Positions 53,201-62,832 of a stretch of 64,000 bases of DNA are shown here, piece after piece; positions within the stretch are counted from its first letter, which is position 1; each line of letters starts with the position of its first letter. The notes below the pieces were generated by a model that was not told the origin of the DNA, did no database searches, and saw nothing but the letters and a program-made list of their open reading frames with translations. The translations under genes were made by a program, and so were the position numbers. The stretch is from Symsagittifera roscoffensis (lineage: Eukaryota; Xenacoelomorpha; Acoela; Convolutidae): positions 28,314,189 to 28,378,188 of the forward strand of contig NC_087064.1 in NCBI RefSeq assembly GCF_963678635.1. Reading direction: 5' to 3'.

Positions 53201-55184
53201 TCATGTCCTCCTCATCCGGTGCGTATCCTAGGCTCTTCATGCCTTGTTTGTATGTTGTGCAGTCAGCCACGTGGTGATCCGCCGACCCGCAGTTCGCGCA
53301 TGATCTGCGCTTGTCCATGTCATCTCTAGGCTTGTACCATGACGACCTCTGGGGTTGACTTCCCCCCTGTGTGTTCCTGTTTTCTGTATATGAGTATTTC
53401 TTGGGTTTCATCAGCATGTATTCCCTTGATTTCCGTCTCATTTCTTCTGGGGTTGGTGCGCTGTCTTTCGACAATGTGTAGTATGTTGCTAACATTGTCC
53501 TTAAGTCGTCACTTTTTACCCCATCAATGAACTTCGAGGCAATGCTAAAGTTTCTTCTGTTTGTCGACTCCTCTGGGTCACTCCTTCTTCTCAAGCTCTC
53601 GAGATCATCTAGGAACCGATCTATTGACTCGTCGTCCCTCTGCCTTCTCTTTTCAAATCGCATCATCGCTTGGTGACCCTTCATGCCTGACCCGAATCGA
53701 TTCAGCAATATCTCGAAGATCTTGTCCGCGGTATCGCGTTCTTCTTCTTTCTTTGCAACCACGCATTTCAATGCCGTGCCTTCCAGGTTACTGAGTATGG
53801 CTGTGCATGCTTGTCTTTCATCATTTAAGTTATCTTGTTCTAGATGTAATCTCATCACTTCCACCCACGTGTCAATGCATCCATCTGAGTCGTCTTTGAA
53901 TTCTTTTGGCTTCTTGAAAGTTTTCCTTGATTTTCCGTCTCTCCTATCGCTCGAGTTAGTGTTCCTCGTGGCGAAGGCCTCTAGAGTCCTGTTCATCATC
54001 TCCCAAGTGCTTGCCCACGTCATGGCATCCGGACCTGCGTTGCTGCTAGCTGTTGAGTCCCCCGGACCACTTGTTGTGTTTGAATTCCCACTTTTCATGA
54101 TTGTTTTATCAGCCGTTGGTGCTATGCTCACCGTATCCCGGGTTAAGGGCAACGGTGTCGATTGCCGTTTACCCCTTTGTGGTTCTACAAAGTCAACTCT
54201 GGTGCCTTGCGTGCGATCCGCTGCCGGTCTTTCTTGTGAGGTAGAATTTCTCAAGATTGCATCCAATTTCGTCTGTATTGCACCTGAACTTTCGGCCTGA
54301 TTCTTGCTCATTATGTCCAGCCTCTTTTCCAGGCTACCTATTTGGCTGTTGACATCATCATATCGGTTTTTCAACTGTTGCAAATCTTTTTTGATGTTCC
54401 CTTCTCGTTCTTTATTGGTGGCTTCTACCTTATCTGTCATCTCCTTGAGTCTCTCGTCTGTTGCCTTAGCCAGGTTAAAATAACTATCCAGATACTCGTG
54501 TTTGTTGTATTTTAATTCTTTTCTTATCACTTCTCTGTCCTCTTCGCTGTGCTTCAGCTTTTTGTCGATCTGATTCAGTTTTGCCATCAAGTCACCTAGC
54601 TCAAGAGTAGCCTCTTCATGGTCAGCCGTTGATCTTTCTTCGGCCGTTGCTTCTGCTTTAGTTTGTTCCTCTCTCGGATTGGCTTCTGTCGTCTTCGTGC
54701 TCACTGTCCCAAATGTTCGTGCTCTTTCAGCTTTTGGTTCTTCAGTCACGTTCTCTTTCGTTTTTATTCCGACCATCATCGCCAACCTTTCTGTAAAAGA
54801 TGTCTTTTTTTCTTGGGAGTCTTCTTTCACCGTTTCTTCGGTGTTGCCTATTGCATCTTCCACATCGTCTATTGGTGAGAACTCTATGGGTTTCTGGTTT
54901 GGTTCTTCTGCATTGGGCATTGGAGTTGACTCCGTCGTCTTCTTCTCCAGTTCATCTACGCTTTGATCGGGTGTCTCTAGATCAATCTCGATGGTGGGTT
55001 CCACTCGTTCCCCTTCCGTGCCCTCTTTTGCCCTGTTCTCCGCTGTACTCCTTGTGCTGACCATGTTAACTGAAAAGTTCTTCTTTGTTATCTTTGGGCC
55101 CATTGATGTTGTTTTGCGTAGCGACGAATTATACTTTGCTTCGGTAGGTCTTTTTTCAGCTACCGGTACCCTGCTCCGCCTCAT
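50280..55184 (-). CDS. Giant element Gag-protease-RT polyprotein, 1634 codons
   Basis: ATG at 55,184, with a second possible start at MVSTRS, residue 41. Residues 1-210 are acidic and Ser/Thr/Glu-rich. Residues 190-310 form a coiled coil (LMAKLNQIDKKLKHSEEDRE, QIGSLEKRLDIMSKN). A Ty3/gypsy capsid-like region follows (IDTWVEVMRLHLEQDNLNDE, DESIDRFLDDLESLRRRS). Two CCHC knuckles are at about 628-641 (CANCGSADHHVADC) and 680-693 (CFFCNQEGHFRMDC). The protease has LLDTGAVLSVIP at about 984 and the later ILGRDFI. RT spans about 1290-1560 with DFRYLNSVT, TTLDLGSAFWQVPL, MPFGLCNATATFQRLM, the catalytic YVDDVVIATP at about 1472, and SFLGFANYYREFI. All are encoded in one frame with no gag-pol shift. 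The frame breaks in RNase H. Confidence 0.9.
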   Translation of the reverse strand: MRRSRVPVAEKRPTEAKYNSSLRKTTSMGPKITKKNFSVNMVSTRSTAENRAKEGTEGERVEPTIEIDLETPDQSVDELEKKTTESTPMPNAEEPNQKPIEFSPIDDVEDAIGNTEETVKEDSQEKKTSFTERLAMMVGIKTKENVTEEPKAERARTFGTVSTKTTEANPREEQTKAEATAEERSTADHEEATLELGDLMAKLNQIDKKLKHSEEDREVIRKELKYNKHEYLDSYFNLAKATDERLKEMTDKVEATNKEREGNIKKDLQQLKNRYDDVNSQIGSLEKRLDIMSKNQAESSGAIQTKLDAILRNSTSQERPAADRTQGTRVDFVEPQRGKRQSTPLPLTRDTVSIAPTADKTIMKSGNSNTTSGPGDSTASSNAGPDAMTWASTWEMMNRTLEAFATRNTNSSDRRDGKSRKTFKKPKEFKDDSDGCIDTWVEVMRLHLEQDNLNDERQACTAILSNLEGTALKCVVAKKEEERDTADKIFEILLNRFGSGMKGHQAMMRFEKRRQRDDESIDRFLDDLESLRRRSDPEESTNRRNFSIASKFIDGVKSDDLRTMLATYYTLSKDSAPTPEEMRRKSREYMLMKPKKYSYTENRNTQGGSQPQRSSWYKPRDDMDKRRSCANCGSADHHVADCTTYKQGMKSLGYAPDEEDMSQMEEHEYYNGLIIKIGARCFFCNQEGHFRMDCPLFWEAVKDQNHPKHKLALAAVQNQRNRQNEFESRNLGAPNTELPTKTVKTVTHVNGAIESAAGKSLEINYEKAATEAIAKVKQDLAAKEIEQRLKLEIERQNFNEALTGSNQTPEAVLGSTKTGNCNTVKMVTGKPFGISKIGARIMLIITVGGHEVTRNLSEPSDQTIMHIDVYADYLSCISPQTTSRALRALLMRGGSKSVRVDSRYTEAYGPHEVMLNIDGINIYTKTMITCDEDLIGQIYVGKEELKVRSIGHCAMLEEDAMHIGTEADVTGHVLDISGKKTQLRGLLDTGAVLSVIPIETWERMGFDKGDLINSRIRLSAANKGDLRVLGRTPIIALNLGERNLWMSFIVVENLDESDQFILGRDFIRNFDVTIDLNNAMFRIRNPDRRYAIKPVNLIMANEIKAPVFLSRRVRLKANEAAIVSLRMKNYNELSDNKQVCIVPNPNSQSAAVLGRSFSITKSGLCVSVLLNTLDIPITIQRGRKLGYALPVKTRYETIENSKQNEVVDCPNHRDKICILRRLQKIKDSSGLIKSLKSETDDGLSSCSNFPERPTLDEMQNEKPVLPEIEHLRGILKDEQLEAIKDVLERNEEVFSRHKADIGCCNFVEHEIELEENAVPHREGARRMTPHKSDACRKEIETLLEYDMIEPSKSPWACGVVMAKKKGDQLRFCCDFRYLNSVTVKDAYPIPRIDESLSKLGDAKFFTTLDLGSAFWQVPLRKQDRDKTEFACELGLFQWKRMPFGLCNATATFQRLMAHALIGVTKKYGNLVMCYVDDVVIATPTLEDHIERLDEVFACMKRSGLKCKPSKCEILKDSIKYLGRMVDKHGIRPDTDAVEAVLTWKSPKTEHQLMSFLGFANYYREFIKGYADKVYPMQQLMRHKGKKFTWSNAAEESFQRIKKELCEAPVLGMPTEKGMYVLDTTKNKNGMGRQS

Positions 55185-55440
55185 TATTTCTATTTACAAT
55201 TGCTCTTATTTACAATTTTACTTTATACACAATCCTATTCTAAGAATAAAATCTTTCGAGAGAAAAAAAAATATTTCTTAAAAAAAAAAATATATATACA
55301 ACGTGGTGAAAACCTTGTTTCAGTTCTCTTTATTAACTTTTCGAGAAACTTTCCTTATTTGTGGTCTCAACCGTACCTGGTTCCAATTAGTCTTGTTCTA
55401 TCTTAATTCTGCCTTAAAACACTTCTTGTAATTTTACTTC

Positions 55441-56120
55441 AATTTTTATACTGTCCCAAGACTTCCAATTGCCGTCCCTACTCTTCTTTGTACCGTCCCA
55501 GGCTTCTTTCTCCTGTCCCAAGACTGTTCGGTACCGTCCCAGTACTTTCCGGCCGTGTCCCAAGACTCTTGTCCAAGACTAGTGTCCCAAGACTAGTGTC
55601 CCAAGACTAGTGTCCCAAGACTACTGTCCCAAGACTAGTGTCCCAAGACTACTGTCCCAAGACTAGTGTCCCAAGACTAGTGTCCCAAGACCAGTGTCCC
55701 AAGACTAGTGTCCCAAGACTAGTGTCCCAAGACTACTGTCCCAAGACCCCTGTCCCAAGACCCCTGTCCCAAGACCCTGTCCCAAGACCCTTGTCCCAAG
55801 ACCCTGTCCCAAGACCCTGTCCCAAGACCCTGTCCCAAGACCCTTGTCCCAAGACCTTGTCCCAAGACCCTGTCCCAAGACCTTGTCCCAAGACCCTGTC
55901 CCAAGACCTTGTCCCAAGACCCTGTCCCAAGACCCTGTCCCAAGACCCTTGTCCCAAGACCTTGTCCCAAGACCTTGTCCCAAGACCCTGTCCCAAGACC
56001 CTTGTCCCAAGACCCTGTCCCAAGACCCTGTCCCAAGACCACTGTCCCAAGACTGTACTGTCCCAAGACTGTCCCCAGACTGCTCTGTCCTAAGACTTCT
56101 TCGGCACTGTCCCAAGACTG
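55441..56120. repeat. CCCAAGAC minisatellite in the leader
   Basis: About forty copies of a 12-14 bp unit TGTCCCAAGACYN(N). Variants ending in TAG or TAC cluster at the left, and variants ending in CC or CTT dominate at the right. On the transcript it reads GTCTTGGGACA. Long frames on both strands are by-products of the repeat. Confidence 0.95.
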
Positions 56121-56992
56121 TTGACAAGTGTCTGGGTGGTGGGACTTCTTTCCTCTTCGTTATGGGGACTTCTTGATTCGCCGTACCTTGTACCACCATT
56201 CAAGCTCTAGTAAAATTTCCCCAAAATCCTCTCTTAAAAGCCAAATGCTGACCCCCCTTTTTCTTATTTCTCTTTTTGGCTACCTCTATTTCAATGTTCC
56301 AAGTAACTTGAGACCAAAACCTGTGCGCAGGTATCTTGTGATCACCTGTTCGTACAAAATTTTAACACAAATCCTCACCAAAATGCGACAAAAATCTAAG
56401 CAAGAAAAAATAATAAAAACAGAAAGATGAGCCCACCTAAAATTCAAAGGTGACGAATGTCTACCTTCTATCGAAAAAAATGTCTGGTACCTAATTGCCA
56501 CGCGTTTCCTTCCCCCCTGCTAGCGATCTTATGGGGTATCACAAAAACTGTCTATGTCCGTTCCCCCCTACCGATCCGACCAGGGTACCTACCTTAACCT
56601 AATTCCAATTTTGGATATCCGCTTCCTATGACCAACGCGTGTAAATGACTAATGTAACTAAATCAACGATGTCGACTAATTAGTTACTCTAATTTCTCCC
56701 CTTTTTACAATTTACAACCGCCAACCTCTAACTTAACCAGCCCCCTTTCTAACCTCCCCCCTTTTTAGCCCCCCTTCTTAAACCTAAAATTACCTTAAGC
56801 GCCGGGTGCTAAACCTCTCAAGAGAAAACCGTAGACCTGTCTCCAGGCCTGCTCAAGTAAAAACGTTTCTCAAAACCGGGGGATATCGCTTATCCAATTT
56901 TACACTTATTTCCTATAATGTAATGTGAATTGTAACGATACCCGTTCTGCCCAACATGAGAACTCGAGAACTGTCAAATCCTTCTTGGCTGC

Positions 56993-57215
56993 TTTCCCAC
57001 TCGACTGATCACCTGTTCCAGCTCAGTCTCCTATTGGTTCAGTCTCCTACAGCTCAAGTGTTCCTGAACCAGTTTCCCACTCGGCCGGTCACCTGTTCCA
57101 GTCGAGTCTCCTATTGGTTCAGATCAAGTGCTCCTGAACAACCTTCCCACTCGGCTGGTCACCTCTTCCAGTCAAGTCTCCTTGTTGTCCAGCTAAGTTC
57201 CAAGCAATCTGAAAA
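56993..57215. repeat. Three-copy 70-80 bp tandem repeat in the leader
   Basis: Copies start at 56,993, 57,073 and 57,143 with TTCCCACTCGRCYGRTCACC, followed by TTCCAGTCNAGTCTCC and, in the first two, TATTGGTTCAG. The last copy is the most diverged. Confidence 0.85.
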
Positions 57216-57520
57216 CCCTTGACAACGCCCCACACTCGGGCACTTTATTAAGGTTACTGGATTCAATTACTAGGTTGATCGAAACGATCGAACTTGTAAA
57301 ACAGTATGGGTATACTATTTAATTAATATAAAGGTTTGATCCAACTAATCTGGTGTCAAAGTCACTGTCTTTTTTCGTTTTATGGTTTTTGTTCCGCTTT
57401 TTGTCTTTTTGCTCGTGCTTTTGTCCCCCTAGTTGCCCCCTTTACTCGGTTAGCTAAGCCTCGTTCGGAGAGCGTACCAGGAAGTTTTCTTGAGTTTTCT
57501 TTAAAAAGCTATCACGGTAC

Positions 57521-57887
57521 AAACTTTTACTGAATGTGAAAAATCTATACAATATATTTGAAAAATTCGAGTAAAATTTATACAATTTTTTCATCACTTT
57601 CCTTGATCAGGCATTTAGTTTTTATTCAAAAGTTCTGTTTGATGATAAAACCAGCAACAATCGAGTTCAAACTATCGTGAAATTTTCAATGGAAATCGAT
57701 CTCAAAATTTTTAGTCTGCAGTAAAAACTCCATTGGATGCAAGCTTGGGGAGATTTTGTTGAGATAAATTTATAGTAAAAATGAATTACATACGCTAATG
57801 AGTTTTTAAGTATTTGTTGAAATTTTGTAAAAAACTGGATAATTATAAGGCATAGACTAATTGAAAAGTTTTGCCTAGTTACTGCTT
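57521..57887. repeat. 367-bp copy of the left genomic flank inside the element's right end
   Basis: Matches 35,315-35,681 (array-unit DNA left of the element) at all but about one position and in the same orientation. It sits between the leader and the right LTR, where the element's own 5' LTR/primer-binding junction should be. The left breakpoint shares AAACTTTTACTGAATG with the left flank. Confidence 0.9.
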
Positions 57888-58791
57888 TGTAACATTCGTC
57901 TACTGCAGTCACACATGAGGCTTAAGAAAAATAGGCCCTATAACATTTGGCTCAAGAGTCAGGGACACTATCTCTTGTGTTTTTGTACCTCAAATCAGTC
58001 GGAGCCAATTCGGTTCGCTTGTGACATGAGACTACGACCCGTTACAGCTTAAAGGCTACTACTAAAATATCCCCCCACTCTAGAATTAGAAACGTCCCCA
58101 TACTTAGGTCTCTAGATACCCAAAATACATGAACGCCATTAAAAACCGGGTTGGAACAATCCGTTAAGTTACTTTTTATTAGACAGTGGAACTTTGATCC
58201 ATTTCAGATGGATCAACCTAAAACTCGCCTTACCTCAACATAACAATTATAAAACACACTCTAGAAATTTAAATTAGTACTCACATTGTAGCACGCTCAA
58301 GAACCAGGAAGTAAATAAGTCGGTGAGCAACTCAAGAATCAACAAAGTAACTAAATTGAGTTTAATGTTAGTCAGTTTCAATAACAAGAACAAGTTTTTA
58401 CTCTAGACTGTAAGTTCTCGTGAACCATTGGGACACTCTAGCTGTCCACTTTTCCACCGAAGGTTCACTCTGGTCCAGTTAATAATAGTACTCCAATCAC
58501 AACAATCCAGTTCGTGGGAATGCGCTCGTCTCTGTTTTAGATGGGACAGCTCTACTCTCGATTATTATTGCTACTGAAATTGCGAATAGCAGTTTCCCAC
58601 TGATTTTTCTAGCAACTTTCCCGCGATTGTCACTCGATCGTTCTGACTTCTCTTTTCTGATTTTCAGTTATCGCGAGAAAATCGTGCATGACAGGTTCCA
58701 TTCGAAATTTTGAAAAATTTAAATTCACTCCAAAATTAAGTGCTTTTTGCTTCTCTCAAGGTCAAACTTCCAAATATGACCGACTGGCACA
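57888..58791 (-). repeat. LTR of the giant element, right copy
   Basis: 904 bp, colinear with 35,682-36,585 with no length change and about six substitutions. On its left it is joined to a flank copy, and on its right to the expected continuation of the target repeat. This is the structure of a solo LTR. Confidence 0.85.
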
Positions 58792-59870
58792 CTTTCCTTG
58801 TTTAGTGCTTGTAAGCGTGTTCACAGAGTACTGCATTTTCATATAGATAATGGGGATTGATTTATTCGGAACGATGGTTTTCTACTGTTTTTTGACGATT
58901 TCAGGGAAAAAATTGAAACTGCCCTAGAAAAGATTTGAAAATGTATGTTTTTTTTTGCTAACTTTTGAAAACTTCAACCTATTATTATACAACTTCCTCA
59001 GCCAAAAAGTTACTTCAATATAAAAATTCAGAGTTGAAACAGCAGCATACTTTATCAGGTTGAGAAATCGTTTGAAGTTTTCCAGCAAAAAATTTATGGT
59101 TTTAATTCTGCTTCTGATTATTGAGTATTCGTTGAAATGATACATTTTTCCCTCTAAAACCCAATTTTCAAGTAAAACTTTGTTGAAACTAAAATAAGTT
59201 GGAAGATAGTAGTTGAAGCAGAAACTGATGAAAAAATACTACTTTGAGATAGAAATTCAATTTTAATTATGAGGAGTTTTGAGATAAATTATTAAAATTT
59301 AGTTAAAAAATTATATCTTGAGAAAAAATGCAACATAAAAGTGAAATTATTGGAAATTTTTTATATCATTCTTTATATTAGGTAAATTTGAAAAAAAAAT
59401 TGAATAAAAATTGGAAGATGATACATGACGCATAAATCGAACATTTGTTTTCAAGATCTACATTTCATTCTTTTGGATGAAAAACGAAAAGAATTGATCT
59501 GGAAAGATTTTCAGAGAAAATAATATGAAGCTCGCTGAAAACTTCCAGACAAACTGATACTTTGGCAGAACCAGCTGTATGATCTATGATTTATCTAAAT
59601 TTTAGCATGAAAAAATTCAGTAAGTAAAGATTTGTTATGGTTAGCTTCAATTTCTTCATTTAGAAATTTACGTAAAACTATAGAGTTTTTCGCTTAATGA
59701 ATTTTGCAATAGTTTTCAATTGCCATAGTTTGCGTCTTGGTTTCCTTTTCCTATTCAATTTCTCTAAGAAGCGTTCTTTCAGATAGGAACTAGACCCACT
59801 CGCGTTTTTCTACTTCCGAAGGTTTTCAGATTAAGAACAATCAAGCTGCTCTTAATTTGTTGTAAAAATT
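58792..59870. repeat. Inverted array unit, right part beyond the giant element
   Basis: Continues the repeat interrupted at 35,681 (CTTTCCTTGTTTAGTGC and onwards). It reads as the reverse complement of array DNA such as 20,500-21,540, up to the block ending AATCAAGCTGCTCTTAA. Confidence 0.8.
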
Positions 59871-59883
59871 CATCTCAACGTAA

Positions 59884-60278
59884 AAATACAACTATTTTGA
59901 ACTTTCGTAGCCGCGCATCTCTACAGCACAAAAAGTACATTGTTAAAGGAACAAAACAAAGAATATTTCGAGGTACCACTGTCTGGAATAACTTTGACGA
60001 TGAATTTGAAAAATGAGGAGTTGTAAAAAGAAAATCAGTACCCAGACATCTGGACATCAAAAATTGTATATGTTACAATTATGAAGATTCCTAATGAAGC
60101 ATCAAAAAACCTAAACAGAATAACAGCTGAACTAAATTTTGAGAGTCCAGGAGTTTGTGAACCGATTTTTTCTCTACAGCACAGAGCAAAATTGAACTTA
60201 CAATCGAAAAAATTTCAAAAATCAAGTTCGGTGTTAGTCATCTTTACAAGTCCGGTGTTAGTCAACTTTCGATTGTAA
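59884..60278 (+). pseudogene. Decayed coding stretch of unknown origin left of the Penelope-like remnant
   Basis: Plus-strand pieces such as KYIVKGTKQRIFRGTTVWNN and KRKSVPRHLDIKN, then an ATG-started frame at 60,081 (NLNRITAELNFESPGVCEP) that ends at 60,278. Stops and frame changes separate them. They could be upstream parts of the Penelope-like element to the right, but no RT motif is visible. Confidence 0.3.
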
Positions 60279-60625
60279 TCTGAAATCCCATTTGGTCTAT
60301 AAAAACAAATGTAGTGGTTGCAGTTCCACCTTTGTATGGAAAACATACCGACACTTAACCACACGGATAACAGAACATTAAAAGAGTTGATACGGCTGTG
60401 TGGCAGCATGTAAGGCATCCGAATGGCGAGTAGGTGACTAAAGCATTGACCCTGAGACAATTTTAAGATTAGAGGCTTATCATATAAGTAAACGGTAGCC
60501 CCAAATGAACAAGCTCGACGAGTACAGGAGCCGAGAGGTCACACTAAAACATTTTTCTGACATTGCGCTGGTCAGCTGGAGTCGATATTCATTTTTAAGA
60601 CATTCAGCTCGAATTAAAACACACT
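60266..60625 (+). pseudogene. GIY-YIG endonuclease remnant of a Penelope-like retroelement
   Basis: Plus-strand frames give NLKSHLVYKNKCSGCSSTFV, WKTYRHLTTRITEH, then after a frame change DTAVWQHVRHPNGE, and finally LRLEAYHISKR and KLDEYRSREVTLKHF. The order VYKxxCSGC, TxRHLxxRxxEH, QHV, LEAxxISK is that of the C-terminal GIY-YIG domain of Penelope-like elements, in which it nicks target DNA. The second half of the motif is damaged (FVW where YVG is usual). Several stops make it dead. Confidence 0.6.
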
Positions 60626-60629
60626 GAAT

Positions 60630-62820
60630 GCGTGAAATATATTATTTTAAATCAAAAATTAAAGCAATTTTGACATGTTTTGGAGAGCGAAATATCTCCA
60701 ATAACGAAATTTCTAAATGTTTTTTTTTAAAATTAATATGTAATTTGCTTTGTTTTCTAGAAAAGCAATGCTGAACATTCGGAGTTATAAATTCTTCTAA
60801 CAGTAAACATCTTGACTTTCTCTTGTACATATCTGATGATGCTAGTTATTGCAAAAACCTTTGTTCTGTAAGAAAAATTTATTGTATTTTATTTTCATTC
60901 CATTGACTGATAACTATTTTAAACATGTTCTGATAATACTACACGTGTTTAACTAATTCCTCTTTCCCTGAGATGCACGTTGTCGTAACTCAATTCATAT
61001 GCTTCTGCGTATAGGTGTTTGGTTAGCCCTCAAAAATATTATCGACATGGTTTAGATGCTGCTTCGAGTCTTTGATTTCCTGCCAAGTGACGAATTAGCT
61101 TGCGTTCTCGGAAATATTCGTCATTAGTTGGGCTGAATTTCGGGGCGGTTCACCAAATCCTTCAAATTGTTTAATTTTGTGAGCAAATGCCAGATAAAAT
61201 CGAGATTATTGACGAAATCGAGATAATTGACTTGGCCCCAGACTGAGCGTCTTTTTGAGTCAGTCAATCAATCATCCATCACTTTGTTACGTTGGTCTGC
61301 TAAAAAACTCATTTTCACTTTTTGTGCTACAAGATTTGTCTGCTTAACGATTGGTCCCCTCTATTTTTGTAGATGAATGACTGAAAAAACGGAAAAATTA
61401 AAAAAAAAATAAACAAATTGAGTTTTTTGCAGAAATTTTTTATTCTAAAATGGCACTAAAAACTCCAAAAGCTAATGTTTTTAAGTTAAATTGAGTTTTC
61501 AAGTGGTCGGAAAAAAAGACAATTGTATTGTAGTTAATTTTCGGAGGCACGAATGGCTAAACGTTGCTCACAGTTGCTCCTGGTACAGAGAGGATGTTGA
61601 TGTTTCTAAACGTTAGGAACCTGGCATAGGAACTTTTTCTGTGTGGATTTTTTGAAGCTAAAGGCCGGGACGTCATTATTTCTTGTATTTAATAAGTAAT
61701 TATTTGTTGTTGGTTGTATTTGCAAATCGTTTGCAAACAGATAACAGTCGTATTTACAAATGAGATAACAGTTTTACTACATTTTGAGCCGGAGGGCGAG
61801 AGCGAATCACGTAATTTTGGAATGTGAACATAAGGTTTTTTTTTCTTATGATGGTGTTTTTTCTCCTGATGTTAGGGATAGACTAGTCGACAGAATCAAA
61901 CTCAAATCAAGGTTTTAAATCTCAAAAATGCCTTATTGCAGTGCAGGACCATTTTGGACAAAATTCACCTATTTTTTTGAAGATTTTATATCAATCGTGT
62001 GGAAATGATCTCTGTTACTTTCTCAGAAATTGTTACGTTTCGGTTTCCGAATTTTTAATAAGGCTTAGGTGAAATCTAACTTTCCCTAACAAACCAAATG
62101 GTTTCCGAGATAACTTGAAATTTTTTAATTTTTTTTTGCTGAATTCACTCAAAATTGAAGCAATTATTCAATGCTAATAGACACATGCTAATATCTACGA
62201 CCCCAATAATTGTGGTTGGAACATTTAGTACTACTGAATGTCACCGGTTACTCTTGTTGTTTAACCACTCTCAAAGAGTGGGGACGAATAATGACGCAGG
62301 GTCCGTTTTTTTTTAGGTTTTTATAACCAGTTTTAATTACCTCAAGGTAAGCTCGTAGGGTTCAAGTGTGGTATCGGATCAAAGCTGTATTGGTCGTGAC
62401 TGGGATTCTGAGAAAAAGTTGTCTGTAAAAAAAACTAAAATTGACGAGAGCTGACCTTCCAATACAATTTTAACATTTTTAACGCTAAAATGTTATAGTT
62501 ATTTTAACGATGTTATTTCTCTTTTTAACAAATTCAGTCGACCTCTTCAAAAAAGTTACCGAAATTTTGAATAATAATTGAAAAATTTTTTAAGTTTTTA
62601 AATTATTTTTCGTTTCGTAGACGGTTTTTTTTTCTAAAGCAAACTTCCTTATTTTTGTTTCAATGTTCGTTTGCGTGCGTTCTGCTATTTTTTATAGCTT
62701 GTTTGCGAAATGCAGCTTTGCATGTGTGTAGACTGTAAACCTACTAATTTAAGAAGTGGAATCCAGAGTTGGATATTGTAGTTGTGCTTTGAGATGAAAG
62801 AGTTCGAGAGATGGTAATAA
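60630..62820. other. Non-coding stretch, nothing recognised
   Basis: AT-rich, with short open frames only and no motif, RNA gene or repeat that I can name. It may include the 3' flank and regulatory DNA of the dynein light chain gene. Confidence 0.4.
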
Positions 62821-62832
62821 ATTCTGAATTAT

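Larger units (their letters stand above)
55185..57520 (-). other. Untranslated leader of the giant element
   Basis: About 2.3 kb upstream of the gag ATG with no conserved frame. It includes the CCCAAGAC array, a C-rich part (56,690-56,800), and three copies of a 70-80 bp repeat. No primer-binding site could be identified, because the leader does not abut an LTR but a copy of the left genomic flank. Confidence 0.55.
35682..58791 (-). mobile_element. Giant Ty3/gypsy-type LTR retrotransposon, about 23 kb, with extra ORFs downstream of pol
   Basis: Two 904-bp direct repeats with TG...CA ends (35,682-36,585 and 57,888-58,791) flank a minus-strand coding array: leader, gag, protease, RT, RNase H, integrase, macro domain, then three large ORFs. 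The order protease-RT-RNase H-integrase is that of Ty3/gypsy. The target is an inverted array unit. The host bases CTT (or CTTT if the LTR is taken as one base shorter) occur on both sides, a plausible target-site duplication. About 9 kb of coding sequence after integrase makes it several times larger than an ordinary gypsy element. The LTRs differ at about six positions. An extra 367-bp copy of the left flank lies inside the right end (see that entry). Confidence 0.8.

Noticed and set aside
37181-55060. Many plus-strand and alternative minus-strand frames of 60-200 codons across the giant element
   Set aside because: They overlap long ORFs with recognised domains or consistent composition and have Ser/Pro/Leu-rich, low-information sequence typical of antisense reading.
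55441-56120. CRISPR-like array
   Set aside because: Units are 12-14 bp with no unique spacers; the host is a eukaryote.
55638-56199. Long open frames on both strands in the CCCAAGAC array (repeats such as CPKTLSQD or LGTGSWDK)
   Set aside because: They arise from translating a minisatellite in several frames, with no start context, splice sites or conservation. The array is untranslated leader of the giant element.
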